Assembly: GCA_012839035.1 (NCBI GenBank)
Contig: DUOB01000070.1
Location: 1-32,026 of the forward strand
Length of the DNA stretch: 32,026 bases
Direction: 5' to 3'
From: Propionibacterium sp.
GTDB lineage: Bacteria > Actinomycetota > Actinomycetes > Propionibacteriales > Propionibacteriaceae
Shown: positions 7,521 to 16,048 of the stretch, piece after piece
Layout: every line of letters begins with the position of its first letter
Position numbering within the stretch: the first letter of the stretch is position 1
The notes under the pieces: model-generated
Databases searched by the model: none
What the model was told of the DNA's origin: nothing
What the model saw: the letters and a program-made list of their open reading frames with translations, nothing else
Translations under genes and position numbers: made by a program

Positions 7521-8591
7521 GTGACCGCTACCAGGACCACCGTCCGCAACCGCGTCCATCGATTCCTCAACCTCGTGACGACCCCACTGGTCCCCGGGGA
7601 CTATCTGGATGTCATCAACCCGCTCCGGCCAGGAGCGGATCTCCGTGGACGCATCGTCGCCCGACACCACGAAACGCCCGATGCCGTGACTCTGGAGATC
7701 AAGCCCGGTGCCGACTGGCGCGGCCACATCCCGGGCCAGCACGTGCAGATCGGGGTCGATGTCAACGGGGTGCGCCACCACCGCACCTATTCGGTGACCT
7801 CCGCTCCCGGCGGGACCACGTTCACCATCACCCCCAAACGCATCGAGGGCGGCTTGGTGAGCACGCATCTCGTCGAGAGCGCACGGATCGGCGATCTCAT
7901 CCAGCTGTCCCAGGCGATGGGTGACTTCCAGATCCCCGTGACGATCCCGGCCAAGGTGCTGCTCGTCACCGCCGGCTCCGGCATCACCCCGATCCTGGCC
8001 ATGCTGCGCGCTGGCCTCGCCGAGGCCACCGACGTCGTGCACGTGCACTCCGATCGGGACGCGGCCGACATGATCGGCGGTGCCGAGGTGCGTGCGCTGG
8101 CGGAGGCGGGCCGGATGCGCCTCGTCGAGCGCCGGACCGCGGGGCAGGGACGCCTGACGGCCGACGAACTCTGCGTACTCGTGGAGGACTGGGCCGACCG
8201 CGAGACCTGGGCGTGCGGACCAGCCGACCTGCTCGATGCCCTCGCCGATCGCTGGACCGATCAGGGCCTTGCGGACCGACTGCACACCGAGCGCTTCACC
8301 CCGCCGCCGCGGCCGATCGTGGGTGACGGCGGCCTCGTCACCTTCACCGCCACGGACGTGGAGGTGGACGTCCCGGCAGGCAAGACCCTGCTCGAAGCCG
8401 GTGAGGAGGCCGGCGTCCTCATGCCCTCCGGCTGCCGCATGGGCATCTGCCACGGCTGTCTCACCCCCCTTGCGTCGGGTACGGTTCGGGACGTCCGCAC
8501 CGGCGACCTGACCACCGCACCCGAGGGCCAACCCCTGCCCGTCCAGACCTGCATCAGCGAAGCCGCGGGTCCGTGCCACCTCGATCGATGA
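7521..8591 (+). CDS. Ferredoxin reductase-type oxidoreductase with C-terminal 2Fe-2S domain, desaturase partner
   Basis: The 356-aa protein passes electrons from NAD(P)H through flavin and a 2Fe-2S cluster. Residues of about 40-140 form the flavin-binding barrel with HHRTYSVTSAP (RxYS motif). Residues of about 150-250 form the nucleotide domain with VTAGSGITPILAM and a late CGP. Residues of about 270-356 are a plant-type ferredoxin domain with SGCRMGICHGC and a final Cys in VQTCIS. It resembles mycobacterial Rv3230c, the electron donor of DesA3. The next gene is a desaturase whose ATG overlaps this stop (ATGA). The start is GTG 7521. There is no ribosome site, and TACACT lies exactly six bases upstream, so a leaderless mRNA is likely. 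Confidence 0.9.
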   Translation: MTATRTTVRNRVHRFLNLVTTPLVPGDYLDVINPLRPGADLRGRIVARHHETPDAVTLEIKPGADWRGHIPGQHVQIGVDVNGVRHHRTYSVTSAPGGTTFTITPKRIEGGLVSTHLVESARIGDLIQLSQAMGDFQIPVTIPAKVLLVTAGSGITPILAMLRAGLAEATDVVHVHSDRDAADMIGGAEVRALAEAGRMRLVERRTAGQGRLTADELCVLVEDWADRETWACGPADLLDALADRWTDQGLADRLHTERFTPPPRPIVGDGGLVTFTATDVEVDVPAGKTLLEAGEEAGVLMPSGCRMGICHGCLTPLASGTVRDVRTGDLTTAPEGQPLPVQTCISEAAGPCHLDR

Positions 8592-9865
8592 CCACCGCGA
8601 CCCGCGAACGGAATCACATGAGCCTCGCCCTGACCAACGACACCACCCCCGCCCGCACCCCTGAGGGCTATCGCAGCGCCGACTCCCTGACCACCGCGGA
8701 GATCGATGCCATCGGCACCGAACTCGACGCCATCCGCTCGGAGGTGATGAACGACCTGGGGACGGAGGATGCCGCCTATATCCGGCGACTGATCACCATC
8801 CAGCGCTCTCTCGAGATGACCAGCCGGGCGATCCTGCTGTTCTCCGGTTTCCCGCCCGCCTGGGTCGCCGGCACCGCCGGACTGGCTCTCGCCAAGATCC
8901 TCGAGAACATGGAGATCGGGCACAACGTCCTCCACGGCCAGTGGGACTGGATGCGCGACCCCAAGATCCACTCCACGACGTGGGAGTGGGACCACGTCTC
9001 GCCCGCGGCGCACTGGAAGGTCACCCACAACGAGTCGCACCACACGTGGACGAACGTGCTGGGCAAGGACGATGACCTCGGTTATGGCATCCTGCGCGTC
9101 GACCCCGCCCAGCCCTGGAGCCTCAAGGCCCTCGGCCAGCCGGTGGTCGCGGCGGGGAATGCGATTGCTTTCGAGTACGGCATCGGTGCCCACGACATTC
9201 ACCTCGGGCCCTATCTCAAGGGTGAGGTCGACGCGGAGACGCACCTGCCCAAGCGCAAGGCCCTGATCGCCAAGATCCGCAAACAGGCGGCCAAGGACTA
9301 TCTCGTCCATCCGCTGCTGTCCGGGCCCGCGTTCGTGCCGACGCTCGCCGCCAATGTCGTGGCGAACGTCATCCGCAACGTGTGGAGCAACGCGATCATC
9401 ATGTGCGGCCACTTCCCGTCCGGGGTGCAGACCTTCAGCGAGGAATCCCTCGTCGGCGAGACCCGTGGCCGCTGGTATGTCCGCCAGATGCTCGGCTCCG
9501 CCAACATCACCGGCTCGAAGCTGCTGCACATCATGTCGGGCAACCTCTCGCACCAGATCGAGCACCACATCTTCCCGGACATGCCGAGCAACCGCTATGC
9601 GCAGGTTGCGCCGCGGGTGAAGGCGCTGTTCGACCGCTATGGGCTGCACTATGAGGCGGGCTCACTGCCTCGCCAGCTCGCCTCCGTGTGGGGCAAGTTC
9701 TTCCGGCTGTCCCTGCCGAATCCCGAGGTCGGCCGCTCGCGAGGCCGGATCGTGCTCGACGCCGTCGCGGACGCGGCCGGCGGTTTGGGTGCGAAGCTGC
9801 GGGACAGGGTACGCGGCCTCGGCGCCCGGCCCGTCGGCGCGCGGCCTGCCCTCGGCATGGGCTGA
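8588..9865 (+). CDS. desA3: Membrane fatty-acyl desaturase (DesA3-like)
   Basis: The 425-aa integral membrane desaturase inserts a double bond into an acyl chain, by analogy with DesA3 at position 9 of stearoyl-CoA. The three histidine boxes that hold the di-iron centre are present: HNVLH (112-116), HNESHH (147-152) and HQIEHH (322-327). Hydrophobic stretches occur near 80-105 and 245-275. A further histidine-rich segment (AHDIHLG) lies near 201. The start overlaps the reductase stop, so the pair is translationally coupled and should share the operator at 7476-7509. An alternative in-frame ATG lies ten codons on. The C-terminal 45 residues are basic and low-complexity. The exact substrate is inferred. 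Confidence 0.9.
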   Translation: MTTATRERNHMSLALTNDTTPARTPEGYRSADSLTTAEIDAIGTELDAIRSEVMNDLGTEDAAYIRRLITIQRSLEMTSRAILLFSGFPPAWVAGTAGLALAKILENMEIGHNVLHGQWDWMRDPKIHSTTWEWDHVSPAAHWKVTHNESHHTWTNVLGKDDDLGYGILRVDPAQPWSLKALGQPVVAAGNAIAFEYGIGAHDIHLGPYLKGEVDAETHLPKRKALIAKIRKQAAKDYLVHPLLSGPAFVPTLAANVVANVIRNVWSNAIIMCGHFPSGVQTFSEESLVGETRGRWYVRQMLGSANITGSKLLHIMSGNLSHQIEHHIFPDMPSNRYAQVAPRVKALFDRYGLHYEAGSLPRQLASVWGKFFRLSLPNPEVGRSRGRIVLDAVADAAGGLGAKLRDRVRGLGARPVGARPALGMG

Positions 9866-9867
9866 GA

Positions 9868-9950
9868 CCACGATTGGCGGCTGGATCCGCTGCGCCTCTG
9901 TGAAACCCCCAGTCGTGGGACCGGGAGTCGGATCCGGGTGCCAATTGTGG
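9868..9950. repeat. Long imperfect inverted repeat between convergent genes
   Basis: The 22-base arms 9868-9889 and 9929-9950 match at 18 of 22 positions as inverted copies. An alternative shorter stem pairs 9868-9877 with CCAGTCGTGG near 9909-9918. It sits just after the desaturase stop and before the end of the minus-strand gene, so a two-way transcription stop is the simplest reading. Confidence 0.5.
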
Positions 9951-9988
9951 TGTCCGTTCGATCCGGCTAGCCCCCGGCGGAGGGGGGA

Positions 9989-10480
9989 TCAGTCGGCCTG
10001 GTCGAACCCGACCACCACGGCCGTGATCTCACCGCCGTAATAGTCGAAGACCAACTCCGGCCCTTCGGGTCCGGGTTGGCAGGCGCGCAAACAGACGGGA
10101 TAGCGGCTGGCCTCATAGGCGAGCAGTGCGAGCCGCCCCTGCTGGCAGCGGACGAGGATCCCGGTGCCGTCGGCAAAGGAGATGCGGGTGGCCCCCGGAA
10201 TCGGCGCCGCGGAGATCCGGCGGACGGGGCAGCGCCGGGTGATGACCCCCTGCAGGCGTGCCCGCAGCGATGAGGTCGACAGTTCCGCGCGCGTCTGGTT
10301 GTGCTCGGCCGCGATTGCGGCCATGCTCGCTGTGAGCTCCGCCAGGTCATTCGGGTCGAACTGGTCGAGCCGGTCGGTTCGGGGCAGCTCTTCATCGTGG
10401 CGTCGGGTCCGACGGCACCCGAGCCACACCATTGTCACCAGGCCTGCCATGACCAGCAGGAGCACCGGCAAGAGCTCCAT
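9989..10480 (-). CDS. Small single-pass membrane protein of unknown function
   Basis: I do not recognise the family. The 163-aa product starts with one hydrophobic segment (about residues 3-21), followed by a basic stop-transfer stretch (CRRTRRHDEE). That is the layout of a single-pass protein with its bulk in the cytoplasm. Residues of about 25-75 look helical and charged. Residues of about 80-163 alternate short hydrophobic strands (ISFADGTGILVRC, LALLAYEASRYPVCLRAC, ELVFDYYGGEITAVVVGF), suggesting a compact beta fold. Four cysteines lie in the C-terminal half. CATACT lies six bases before the ATG, consistent with a leaderless message. Neighbours give no hint of its role. Confidence 0.6.
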   Translation of the reverse strand: MELLPVLLLVMAGLVTMVWLGCRRTRRHDEELPRTDRLDQFDPNDLAELTASMAAIAAEHNQTRAELSTSSLRARLQGVITRRCPVRRISAAPIPGATRISFADGTGILVRCQQGRLALLAYEASRYPVCLRACQPGPEGPELVFDYYGGEITAVVVGFDQAD

Positions 10481-10658
10481 ACATCAAGTATGCGCCTCCG
10501 CTCCGGCAACCGAACCCCCGGGGATCGGACAGCGGCTTCCTGCCCGACGTGACCCGATCGCAATCACCCTGTCCGAGTGGCTGGATTGACACGGCATTGC
10601 GGGTCCGATCACCTAGTCTCGCCGGCGTCCAACCCCCTGACATGGAGAGTGAATACAC

Positions 10659-11453
10659 ATGACCAATCCCCCGATGCGTGCCCGGCTATGGGCCGAATTC
10701 CTCGGGACGTTCTGGCTCGTTTTCGGCGGCTGCGGCAGCGCGGTCCTGGCAGCCAAGGTGCTGAGTGAAGAAGGTGCGACCCAGGTCAACATGGGCATCG
10801 GCTTCGTCGGCGTCTCGCTCGCCTTCGGTCTCACCGTGCTGACCGGTGCGTACGCCCTGGGTCACCTGTCCGGCGGCCACTTCAACCCGGCCGTCACCCT
10901 CGGCGCACTGGCCGCCAAGCGGATCGAGCTGGGTGCCGTTGCGCCCTACATCATCACCCAGGTCGTCGGCGGCATCGCCGCGGGCGGTGTGCTCTATCTG
11001 ATCGCCTCCGGCAAGGAGGGCTTCGCGATCGACCGGACCGCTGCCGGTTCCTTCGCCACCAACGGTTATGGCGATCTCTCGCCCGACGGCTATGGCCTGC
11101 TGGCCGCGCTGATCATCGAGATCGTGCTGACCGCGATCTTCCTCTTCGTGATCCTCGGTGCGACCGACAAGCGCGCCCCCGCCGGTTTCGCGCCCATCGC
11201 GATCGGCCTCGCGCTGACCCTGATCCACCTCATCTCCATCCCGGTCACCAACACCTCCGTGAACCCGGCGCGTTCGCTGGGTGTCGCGGTGTTCAACCCG
11301 GCCGCGCTGGGCCAGGTGTGGCTGTTCTGGGTCGCGCCGATCATCGGTGCGGTCATCGCCGGCCTGACCTACAAGTTCCTCCATGCCGAGTCTCCGGGCG
11401 AGGAGGAGCTGGTCCGCAGCTCCGAGGTCGAGAACCCCGCAGCACACGGCTGA
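10659..11453 (+). CDS. aqpZ: Aquaporin Z-type water channel
   Basis: The 264-aa product is a six-helix MIP-family channel with two half-helices. The NPA motifs are HFNPAVTLG (about residues 80-88) and TSVNPARS (about 200-207). The selectivity positions match water-specific AqpZ: the Phe in LAFGLTV, the His in [11 protein letters not shown], the Thr in NTS and the Arg of NPAR. The N-terminus [22 protein letters not shown] is typical of the family. A short acidic tail follows the last helix. ATG 10659 has a GGAGAG ribosome site and a -10-like TAGTCT at 10614-10619, giving a leader of about 35-40 bases. It stands alone on its strand and ends before a strong terminator hairpin. Confidence 0.95.
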   Translation: MTNPPMRARLWAEFLGTFWLVFGGCGSAVLAAKVLSEEGATQVNMGIGFVGVSLAFGLTVLTGAYALGHLSGGHFNPAVTLGALAAKRIELGAVAPYIITQVVGGIAAGGVLYLIASGKEGFAIDRTAAGSFATNGYGDLSPDGYGLLAALIIEIVLTAIFLFVILGATDKRAPAGFAPIAIGLALTLIHLISIPVTNTSVNPARSLGVAVFNPAALGQVWLFWVAPIIGAVIAGLTYKFLHAESPGEEELVRSSEVENPAAHG

Positions 11454-11472
11454 TCTCCCACAGCAGAGACAG

Positions 11473-11507
11473 GTACGCCCGTCCGGCCACGCGCCGGGCG
11501 GGCGTAC
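11473..11507. terminator. Bidirectional terminator hairpin
   Basis: Arms 11473-11486 and 11494-11507 pair over 14 positions with one G-U and a 7-base loop. It lies 20 bases after the aquaporin stop and before the end of the convergent oxidoreductase gene. There is no clear T tract, as is common in high-GC actinobacteria. Confidence 0.7.
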
Positions 11508-11540
11508 TGCAATTGCGGGCGCGCACACTGCAATTGCGGG
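11506..11540. repeat. 14-bp direct repeat, 21-bp period
   Basis: ACTGCAATTGCGGG occurs at 11506-11519 and again at 11527-11540. Each copy contains the palindrome GCAATTGC. The 21-bp period equals two helical turns. The site lies between two convergent stop codons. Confidence 0.6.
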
Positions 11541-11543
11541 GGC

Positions 11544-12539
11544 TCAGTCGAGGGACACGACCTCCTCGGCCTGGTTGATCCCCACCTGACGGTTGCACTC
11601 GTCGAGCACGCGCATCACCTCGAGCGTGTCGTCGAGGGGCATGGTCGGGGATTCGATGTCCCCTGCGGTGAGGCGCTCGTTGACCTCGATGAGCTCGTGG
11701 GAGTACCCGAGCCCCAGCGGCAGTCGCTCGATCGCCTCGGGTTCCGTGCCCGGGCGGTGCAGGAGCAGGGTGGTGGGGTGGTGGAAGCGGGGCAGGATCT
11801 CCAACCATCCGTCGGTGCCATAGACCGCGAAGCGGCCCGGGCCATGGGCGTCGAAGCCGATCGACAGGGTGGAGAGGGCGCCGTCGACGTGTCGGAGGTT
11901 GATCGTCGCGGCGGAATCGAGCCCGTTGGGATAACGCCGGGCCTGGCAGTCGAGGAACGTGATGTCCCCCAGCAGGTGCTGGGCGAGGCTGACGACGTAG
12001 GAGCCGAGATCCAGCAGCGCCCCGCCGGCCAGGTCCCGGGCCATCAACCGGTTCTCCGGGTCATAGTCGCGGCGGGCCATCAGATCGGCCTGGATGGTCA
12101 GCGGCCGGCCGATGGCGCCATCGGTGAGGAGCTCGCGCAGAGCGACGACGGCAGGCTGGAATCGGGTCCACATGCCTTCCATCACGAACACCTGGTGCGT
12201 GCGGGCCGCGTCGATCACCTCGACCGCACCCACATGGGTGGCGGTGAACGCCTTCTCGACCAGGACGGCCTTGCCGTGCTCGATCGAGGCGAGCGCGAGA
12301 TCGCGGTGGTAGGAGTGCGGTGTGGCGACGTGGATGACGTCGACAGTCGGGTCCTCCAGCAGCGCCCGATAGGACCCCAGCGGCCGCGGGATGCCGTGTT
12401 GTTCGGCGAACCGTTCGGCCTTCGGCATGGATCGGGAGGCGACGGCGACGAGTTCGGCACCGGGCACGAGCGCGAGATCCCGGGCGATCAAGTCCGCCAC
12501 CGCGCCCAGCCCGGCGATTCCCCAGCGAATGGTCGTCAT
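11544..12539 (-). CDS. Gfo/Idh/MocA family NAD(P)-dependent oxidoreductase
   Basis: The 331-aa product has an N-terminal Rossmann domain starting RWGIAGLGAVADLIARDL (GxGxxA type), then ELVAVASRS, VDVIHVATPHSYH, and VLVEKAF with the conserved Glu-Lys pair that includes the catalytic lysine. The C-terminal half is the open-faced sheet domain (GGALLDLGSYVVSLAQHLLG, SIGFDAHGPGRFAVYGTDGWLEI). It most resembles the dimeric dihydrodiol dehydrogenase and sugar-oxidoreductase branch, so a sugar or cyclic diol is a fair guess. The frame is open further upstream, but that stretch overlaps otsB. ATG 12539 gives the standard family N-terminus. TAGACT lies eight bases before the ATG. It ends close to a convergent aquaporin gene. 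Confidence 0.88.
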   Translation of the reverse strand: MTTIRWGIAGLGAVADLIARDLALVPGAELVAVASRSMPKAERFAEQHGIPRPLGSYRALLEDPTVDVIHVATPHSYHRDLALASIEHGKAVLVEKAFTATHVGAVEVIDAARTHQVFVMEGMWTRFQPAVVALRELLTDGAIGRPLTIQADLMARRDYDPENRLMARDLAGGALLDLGSYVVSLAQHLLGDITFLDCQARRYPNGLDSAATINLRHVDGALSTLSIGFDAHGPGRFAVYGTDGWLEILPRFHHPTTLLLHRPGTEPEAIERLPLGLGYSHELIEVNERLTAGDIESPTMPLDDTLEVMRVLDECNRQVGINQAEEVVSLD

Positions 12540-12554
12540 GTTTTTGGAGTCTAG

Positions 12555-12576
12555 GCCGGGGTACGCCGGCCCCGGC
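12555..12576 (-). terminator. Short GC-rich hairpin after otsB
   Basis: Arms 12555-12561 (GCCGGGG) and 12570-12576 pair perfectly over 7 bp with an 8-base loop, ten bases beyond the otsB stop. On the minus strand the hairpin runs directly into the -10-like TAGACT of the oxidoreductase gene, so termination and re-initiation may be packed together. Confidence 0.4.
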
Positions 12577-12585
12577 GGCCGGCCG

Positions 12586-13422
12586 TCAGCCCTCCAGTGC
12601 GGTCGCCAGGCGGTTGAAGATCCCGGCGACTCCGGGCGGGCCCGGAACGACGATGTCGGAGAGCGCGATGAGCGCGTCCTGCTCGTCGGAGCCGGAACAG
12701 ATGAGCAGACCCTCGAGCGTGCCGGCCTCGCGGAGCTCGCGTACGGCTTCGAATGCCGGCACGTCACCGAGATCATCCCCGGCGAACACGATGCAGCGCG
12801 GCTGGATCTCCGCCACGAGGCTGCGGACGGCATCGCCCTTGTCCACCCCGGGGGCGCGCAGCTCGAAGACGAACTTGCCGGGCTCCAGGCGCAGGTCGTG
12901 CCGCGCGGCCAGTTCGGTCAGCGGGGCAGCCAGCGCGTCGAAGGCGGACTGCGGGTCGGGGAGTTCACGGGTGTGGACGCCGACCGAGAGCCGCTTGTCC
13001 TCCACGCGTGCGGCCCCCAGCCCGAGTCCGGCGAGGATGCCCGGGATCTCCGCCGCAGCGGTGGCGACGCCTTCGGGGGCGTCCGGTTCGACGAACTCTC
13101 CGGTTGCGGCGTCCCAGCGCTCGAAGCCGTAGAGGCCGAGCACCGACATCGACTCCAGCCCCGGGCGTTCGTCGAGGCGGCCCAACTGGACAGCTTTTCG
13201 CGCCATCCGGCCGGTCACGACGGCGACCTTGCCGACCAGTCCACCGAGTCGCGCGAGTGCCCCGACGGTCTCCTCCGCGGCCCAGGCGGCATCGGGATCC
13301 AGCACGATCGGGGACAGCACGCCATCAAAGTCACTGCAGAGCAACGTCCCCGCGGGATCGGCCAGGATCGCCCGCCACGCCTGCCTACCCGCCTCGGTGC
13401 CCAGGTCCTTGTCGAGCTCCAT
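12586..13422 (-). CDS. otsB: Trehalose-6-phosphate phosphatase
   Basis: The 278-aa HAD-superfamily phosphatase removes phosphate from trehalose-6-phosphate. Motif I is SDFDGVLSP (about residues 30-38), with the nucleophile and acid-base aspartates. Motif II is VVTGR. The cap region carries VLGLYGFERW and VEDKRLSVGVHTRE. Motif III is VDKGDAVRSL, whose lysine stabilises the phosphate, and motif IV is FAGDDLGDVPAFEAV. Length and motif order fit OtsB. It is divergent from otsA with 59 bases between starts, so the trehalose pair shares one control region. A GGTGGGGAG purine stretch precedes the ATG. Confidence 0.94.
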   Translation of the reverse strand: MELDKDLGTEAGRQAWRAILADPAGTLLCSDFDGVLSPIVLDPDAAWAAEETVGALARLGGLVGKVAVVTGRMARKAVQLGRLDERPGLESMSVLGLYGFERWDAATGEFVEPDAPEGVATAAAEIPGILAGLGLGAARVEDKRLSVGVHTRELPDPQSAFDALAAPLTELAARHDLRLEPGKFVFELRAPGVDKGDAVRSLVAEIQPRCIVFAGDDLGDVPAFEAVRELREAGTLEGLLICSGSDEQDALIALSDIVVPGPPGVAGIFNRLATALEG

Positions 13423-13481
13423 CTCCCCACCTCACGTCCGACGATTCCGGCCACAGGCTAGCGTGGTGACCGGAGGTAGAC

Positions 13482-14909
13482 ATGACCAACAACCCCCGTT
13501 CCGGCGACGTCGCCCCCCACGCAAGCTTTGTGGTGGTGGCCAATCGGCTGGCTGTTGAGCGAATAACGGACGACGAGGGAGATCTCGGCTGGCGTACGTC
13601 ACCCGGTGGATTGGTGACCGCGCTGGAGCCGATCATGAAAGCCAAGGAGGGCGCCTGGGTCGGCTGGCACGGGTCACCGGATGAAGAGCTCGAGCCCTTC
13701 GAGCATGACGGGATCGAGATGATCCCGGTCCGGCTGAGCGAGGAAGAATTCGCCGAATTCTATGAGGGAATGTCGAATGCGACGCTTTGGCCGCTCTATC
13801 ACGACTCCGTCGCGTTCCCGGAATACCACCGTGAGTGGTGGGACGCCTATGTGTCGGTCAATCAGCGCTTCGCGGAGGCGGCTGCCGAGGTGACCGAGGA
13901 GGGCGGCACGGTCTGGGTGCAGGACTATCAGCTCCAGCTCGTGCCCCGGATGCTCCGCGAGATGCGGCCGGACCTCAAGATCGGCTTCTTCCTGCACATC
14001 CCGTTCCCGCCGCAGGAGCTCTTCCAGCAGTTGCCGTGGCGCACGGAGATCCTCAAGGGCCTCACCGGCGCCGACATCGTCGGCTTCCAGGTGCCCGGCG
14101 GGGCCGCGAACTTCCTGCGGCTGATCCGGGACCGGCTGGGTTATGAGACCAAGCGCGGGGAGTTCGTGCGGGACGACGGCAGCCGCGGTCGCGCGGCGGC
14201 GTACCCCATTTCCATCGACGCCAACGCCTTCCAGGACCTTGCCAACCACCCGGACACCGTGGCCCGGGCAGAGCAGATCCGCGAGGACCTCGACGCGGAG
14301 ATCATGTTCCTGGGCGTGGACCGGCTGGACTACACGAAGGGTCTCCGGCAGCGGATCCGGGCGTTCGGGGAGCTGTTTCAGTCCGGTCAGCTCGATCCGG
14401 AGAAAGCCGTGTTCCTGCAGGTCGCGACGCCGTCGCGGGAACGGGTGGATGAATACCGGCGCCTGCGTGACGACATCGAGCTGCTCGTGGGCCGGATCAA
14501 TGGTGACATGGGCCAGATCGGGCGTTCGCCGATCAACTATCTCCACTCGGGCTATCCGCGTCAGGAGATGGCCGCGCTCTATCGCGCCGCCGATGTGATG
14601 GTCGTGACCCCGTTGCGCGACGGGATGAACCTGGTGGCCAAGGAATACGTCGCCTGCCGCACCTCCGGCGACGGTGCCCTGGTGCTGAGCGAGTTCGCCG
14701 GTGCCGCCCGCGAGCTCAAGCAGGCGTGGCAGGTGAACCCCTATGACATCAACGGGATGAAGCAGCGGATCCTCGACGCGGCGTCCGCCACCCCGACGGA
14801 GAAGCGCCGGCGCATGCGGGCGCTCCGCCGCCAGGTCTTCACCCACGACATCAACAACTGGGCCGAGTCGTTCCTGAGCGACCTCGGTGTGGAGGTGGAG
14901 AGCAAGTAG
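13482..14909 (+). CDS. otsA: Trehalose-6-phosphate synthase
   Basis: The 475-aa GT-B glycosyltransferase (family GT20) joins a nucleotide-activated glucose to glucose-6-phosphate, a cytosolic step for osmoprotection and stress tolerance. Visible motifs are [26 protein letters not shown] (donor glycine loop), [50 protein letters not shown] (conserved Arg and Lys that bind phosphates), INYLHSGY and [17 protein letters not shown] near the donor site. Length matches the bacterial enzyme. GGAGG lies before ATG 13482 and TAGCGT (13459-13464) may be its -10 box. The divergent otsB completes the pathway. Confidence 0.96.
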   Translation: MTNNPRSGDVAPHASFVVVANRLAVERITDDEGDLGWRTSPGGLVTALEPIMKAKEGAWVGWHGSPDEELEPFEHDGIEMIPVRLSEEEFAEFYEGMSNATLWPLYHDSVAFPEYHREWWDAYVSVNQRFAEAAAEVTEEGGTVWVQDYQLQLVPRMLREMRPDLKIGFFLHIPFPPQELFQQLPWRTEILKGLTGADIVGFQVPGGAANFLRLIRDRLGYETKRGEFVRDDGSRGRAAAYPISIDANAFQDLANHPDTVARAEQIREDLDAEIMFLGVDRLDYTKGLRQRIRAFGELFQSGQLDPEKAVFLQVATPSRERVDEYRRLRDDIELLVGRINGDMGQIGRSPINYLHSGYPRQEMAALYRAADVMVVTPLRDGMNLVAKEYVACRTSGDGALVLSEFAGAARELKQAWQVNPYDINGMKQRILDAASATPTEKRRRMRALRRQVFTHDINNWAESFLSDLGVEVESK

Positions 14910-14933
14910 CTCCCCGGTCGGTCGGCCGGTTCG

Positions 14934-15239
14934 TCAGCCGACCGGGCCGCGCGTGGTGCGGGTCAGGGGCTCGTTGACGTTGAAGTACAGCACCCGGATG
15001 TCGCTGATGCCGAAGCTCTGGAGTCGCGCCGTGTGCTTCTCCGCGTACGCCTGCGCCGACTCGAGATCCTCGAACAGATAGATCCCACCCGCCATCTGGG
15101 TGTCGGCGTTCTCGGTCCAGATCTTCCAGAGCAGCTTCGGCTCGGCGGCGATGTCCTCGGCGAGGGGAACGTACGCCTCCGACATCTCCGCGCCCCATGG
15201 GCCGCTTGCCGGGAAGTCGAATTGGGCGAGGATGGCCAT
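14934..15239 (-). CDS. YdhR-like monooxygenase-fold protein
   Basis: The 101-aa product matches the YdhR family, small dimeric ferredoxin-like proteins of the antibiotic-biosynthesis-monooxygenase fold. Family segments include ILAQFDFP, LAEDIAAEPKLLWKIWTEN, GGIYLFEDLESAQAYAEKHTARL, and a C-terminal DIRVLYFNVNEPLT. The reaction is not established for the family. The frame is open 15 codons upstream, but AAAGGAG six bases before ATG 15239 and the typical 101-residue length fix the start. It follows the YceI gene on the same strand, separated by a strong terminator hairpin, so it is probably transcribed separately. Confidence 0.85.
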   Translation of the reverse strand: MAILAQFDFPASGPWGAEMSEAYVPLAEDIAAEPKLLWKIWTENADTQMAGGIYLFEDLESAQAYAEKHTARLQSFGISDIRVLYFNVNEPLTRTTRGPVG

Positions 15240-15312
15240 GATTGGCTCCTTTCTCAAGGGGTACGCCGAATCCGGCGTACGCACCAGTCTGCCCTGCCGG
15301 TCCCGGGGACGG

Positions 15313-15350
15313 CAGAACGCCCGCGCCGGACATCCGGTGCGGGCGTTCTG
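15313..15350 (-). terminator. Strong hairpin terminator after the YceI gene
   Basis: Arms 15313-15329 and 15334-15350 pair over 17 positions with one G-U and a 4-base loop. It begins about 24 bases past the YceI stop on the minus strand. It is one of the most stable hairpins in the window and separates the YceI and YdhR-like genes. Confidence 0.8.
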
Positions 15351-15373
15351 GGGTCAGTGACGATCGAGGCCGA

Positions 15374-15919
15374 TCAGGCGTTCTTGATCGCGGACACCTC
15401 GAAGACGAGGGTCACCTTCTCGGACACGAGGACACCGCCGGTCTCGAGCGCGGCGTTCCAGGTGAGGTTCCAGTCCTTGCGGTTGACCTGGATCTGGCCC
15501 TCGAGGCCCACGCGCTCGTTGCCGAACGGGTCGGTCGCGGCACCGTTGTAGTCGAAGTCGATGGTCACCGGACGGGTGACGTCCTTGATCGTCAGGTCAC
15601 CGGTGACGCGGAGCGTCGCATCGTCGGCGGCGACGATCTCGGTGGAGACGAAGGTGATGGTGGGGTACTGCTCGACGTCGAAGAAGTCGGCCGACTTCAG
15701 GTGGTTGTCGCGGTCGGCGTTCCGGGTGTCGACGGAGGCGACCTGGAGGGCGACGTCGATCTTGGCGTTCTGCAGGCCGGCCTCGGTGGAGGCGGTGCCG
15801 GTGACGTCGTTGAACGAGCCGCGGACCTTGGTCACCATCGCGTGGCGGGTGACGAAGCCGACCTCGGTGTGCGAGGGATCGATGGTGTAGGTGCCGGCGA
15901 GCTGGGTGAGAGCAGTCAT
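15374..15919 (-). CDS. YceI family lipid-binding protein
   Basis: The 181-aa product is a YceI lipocalin-like barrel, a family that binds polyisoprenoid chains. It starts LAGTYTIDPSHTEVGFVTRHAMVTKVRGSF, the usual opening of the family, followed by SVDTRNADRDNHLKSADFFDVEQYPTITF and LTIKDVTRPVTIDF. It has no signal peptide, so unlike E. coli YceI it should be cytosolic, as in most actinobacterial members. AAGGA lies just before ATG 15919. The upstream AT-rich block with ACTT/AAGT repeats is a likely operator. A terminator follows the gene, so it appears monocistronic. Confidence 0.93.
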   Translation of the reverse strand: MTALTQLAGTYTIDPSHTEVGFVTRHAMVTKVRGSFNDVTGTASTEAGLQNAKIDVALQVASVDTRNADRDNHLKSADFFDVEQYPTITFVSTEIVAADDATLRVTGDLTIKDVTRPVTIDFDYNGAATDPFGNERVGLEGQIQVNRKDWNLTWNAALETGGVLVSEKVTLVFEVSAIKNA

Positions 15920-15952
15920 GATGTTCCTTCTGTGGAGAGGGCTTGTCGTTGA

Positions 15953-15975
15953 ACTTTCACTTAAAGTATGAAGTA
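15953..15975. promoter_or_regulatory. AT-rich operator-like block upstream of the YceI gene
   Basis: ACTTT (15953-15957) and AAAGT (15963-15967) form inverted arms, ACTTaAAGT is nested inside, and a further AAGT lies at 15971-15974. The composition stands out sharply from the GC-rich surroundings. Such spaced ACTT/AAGT half-sites suit a MarR-type dimer. It may also include the -35/-10 of the minus-strand gene. Confidence 0.45.
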
Positions 15976-16048
15976 ACTCCGGCCGGAATGCAAATCGGCG
16001 ACCGCCGGTCGTTCCGTTCTGCGGGCCACGGCGGCAACAATGGGGCGC

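Noticed and set aside
10586-10619. TTGACA paired with TAGTCT as a standard aquaporin promoter
   Set aside because: The spacer is 22 bases, too long for a normal promoter, and no MerR-like dyad lies between them. Only the -10-like box is mentioned.
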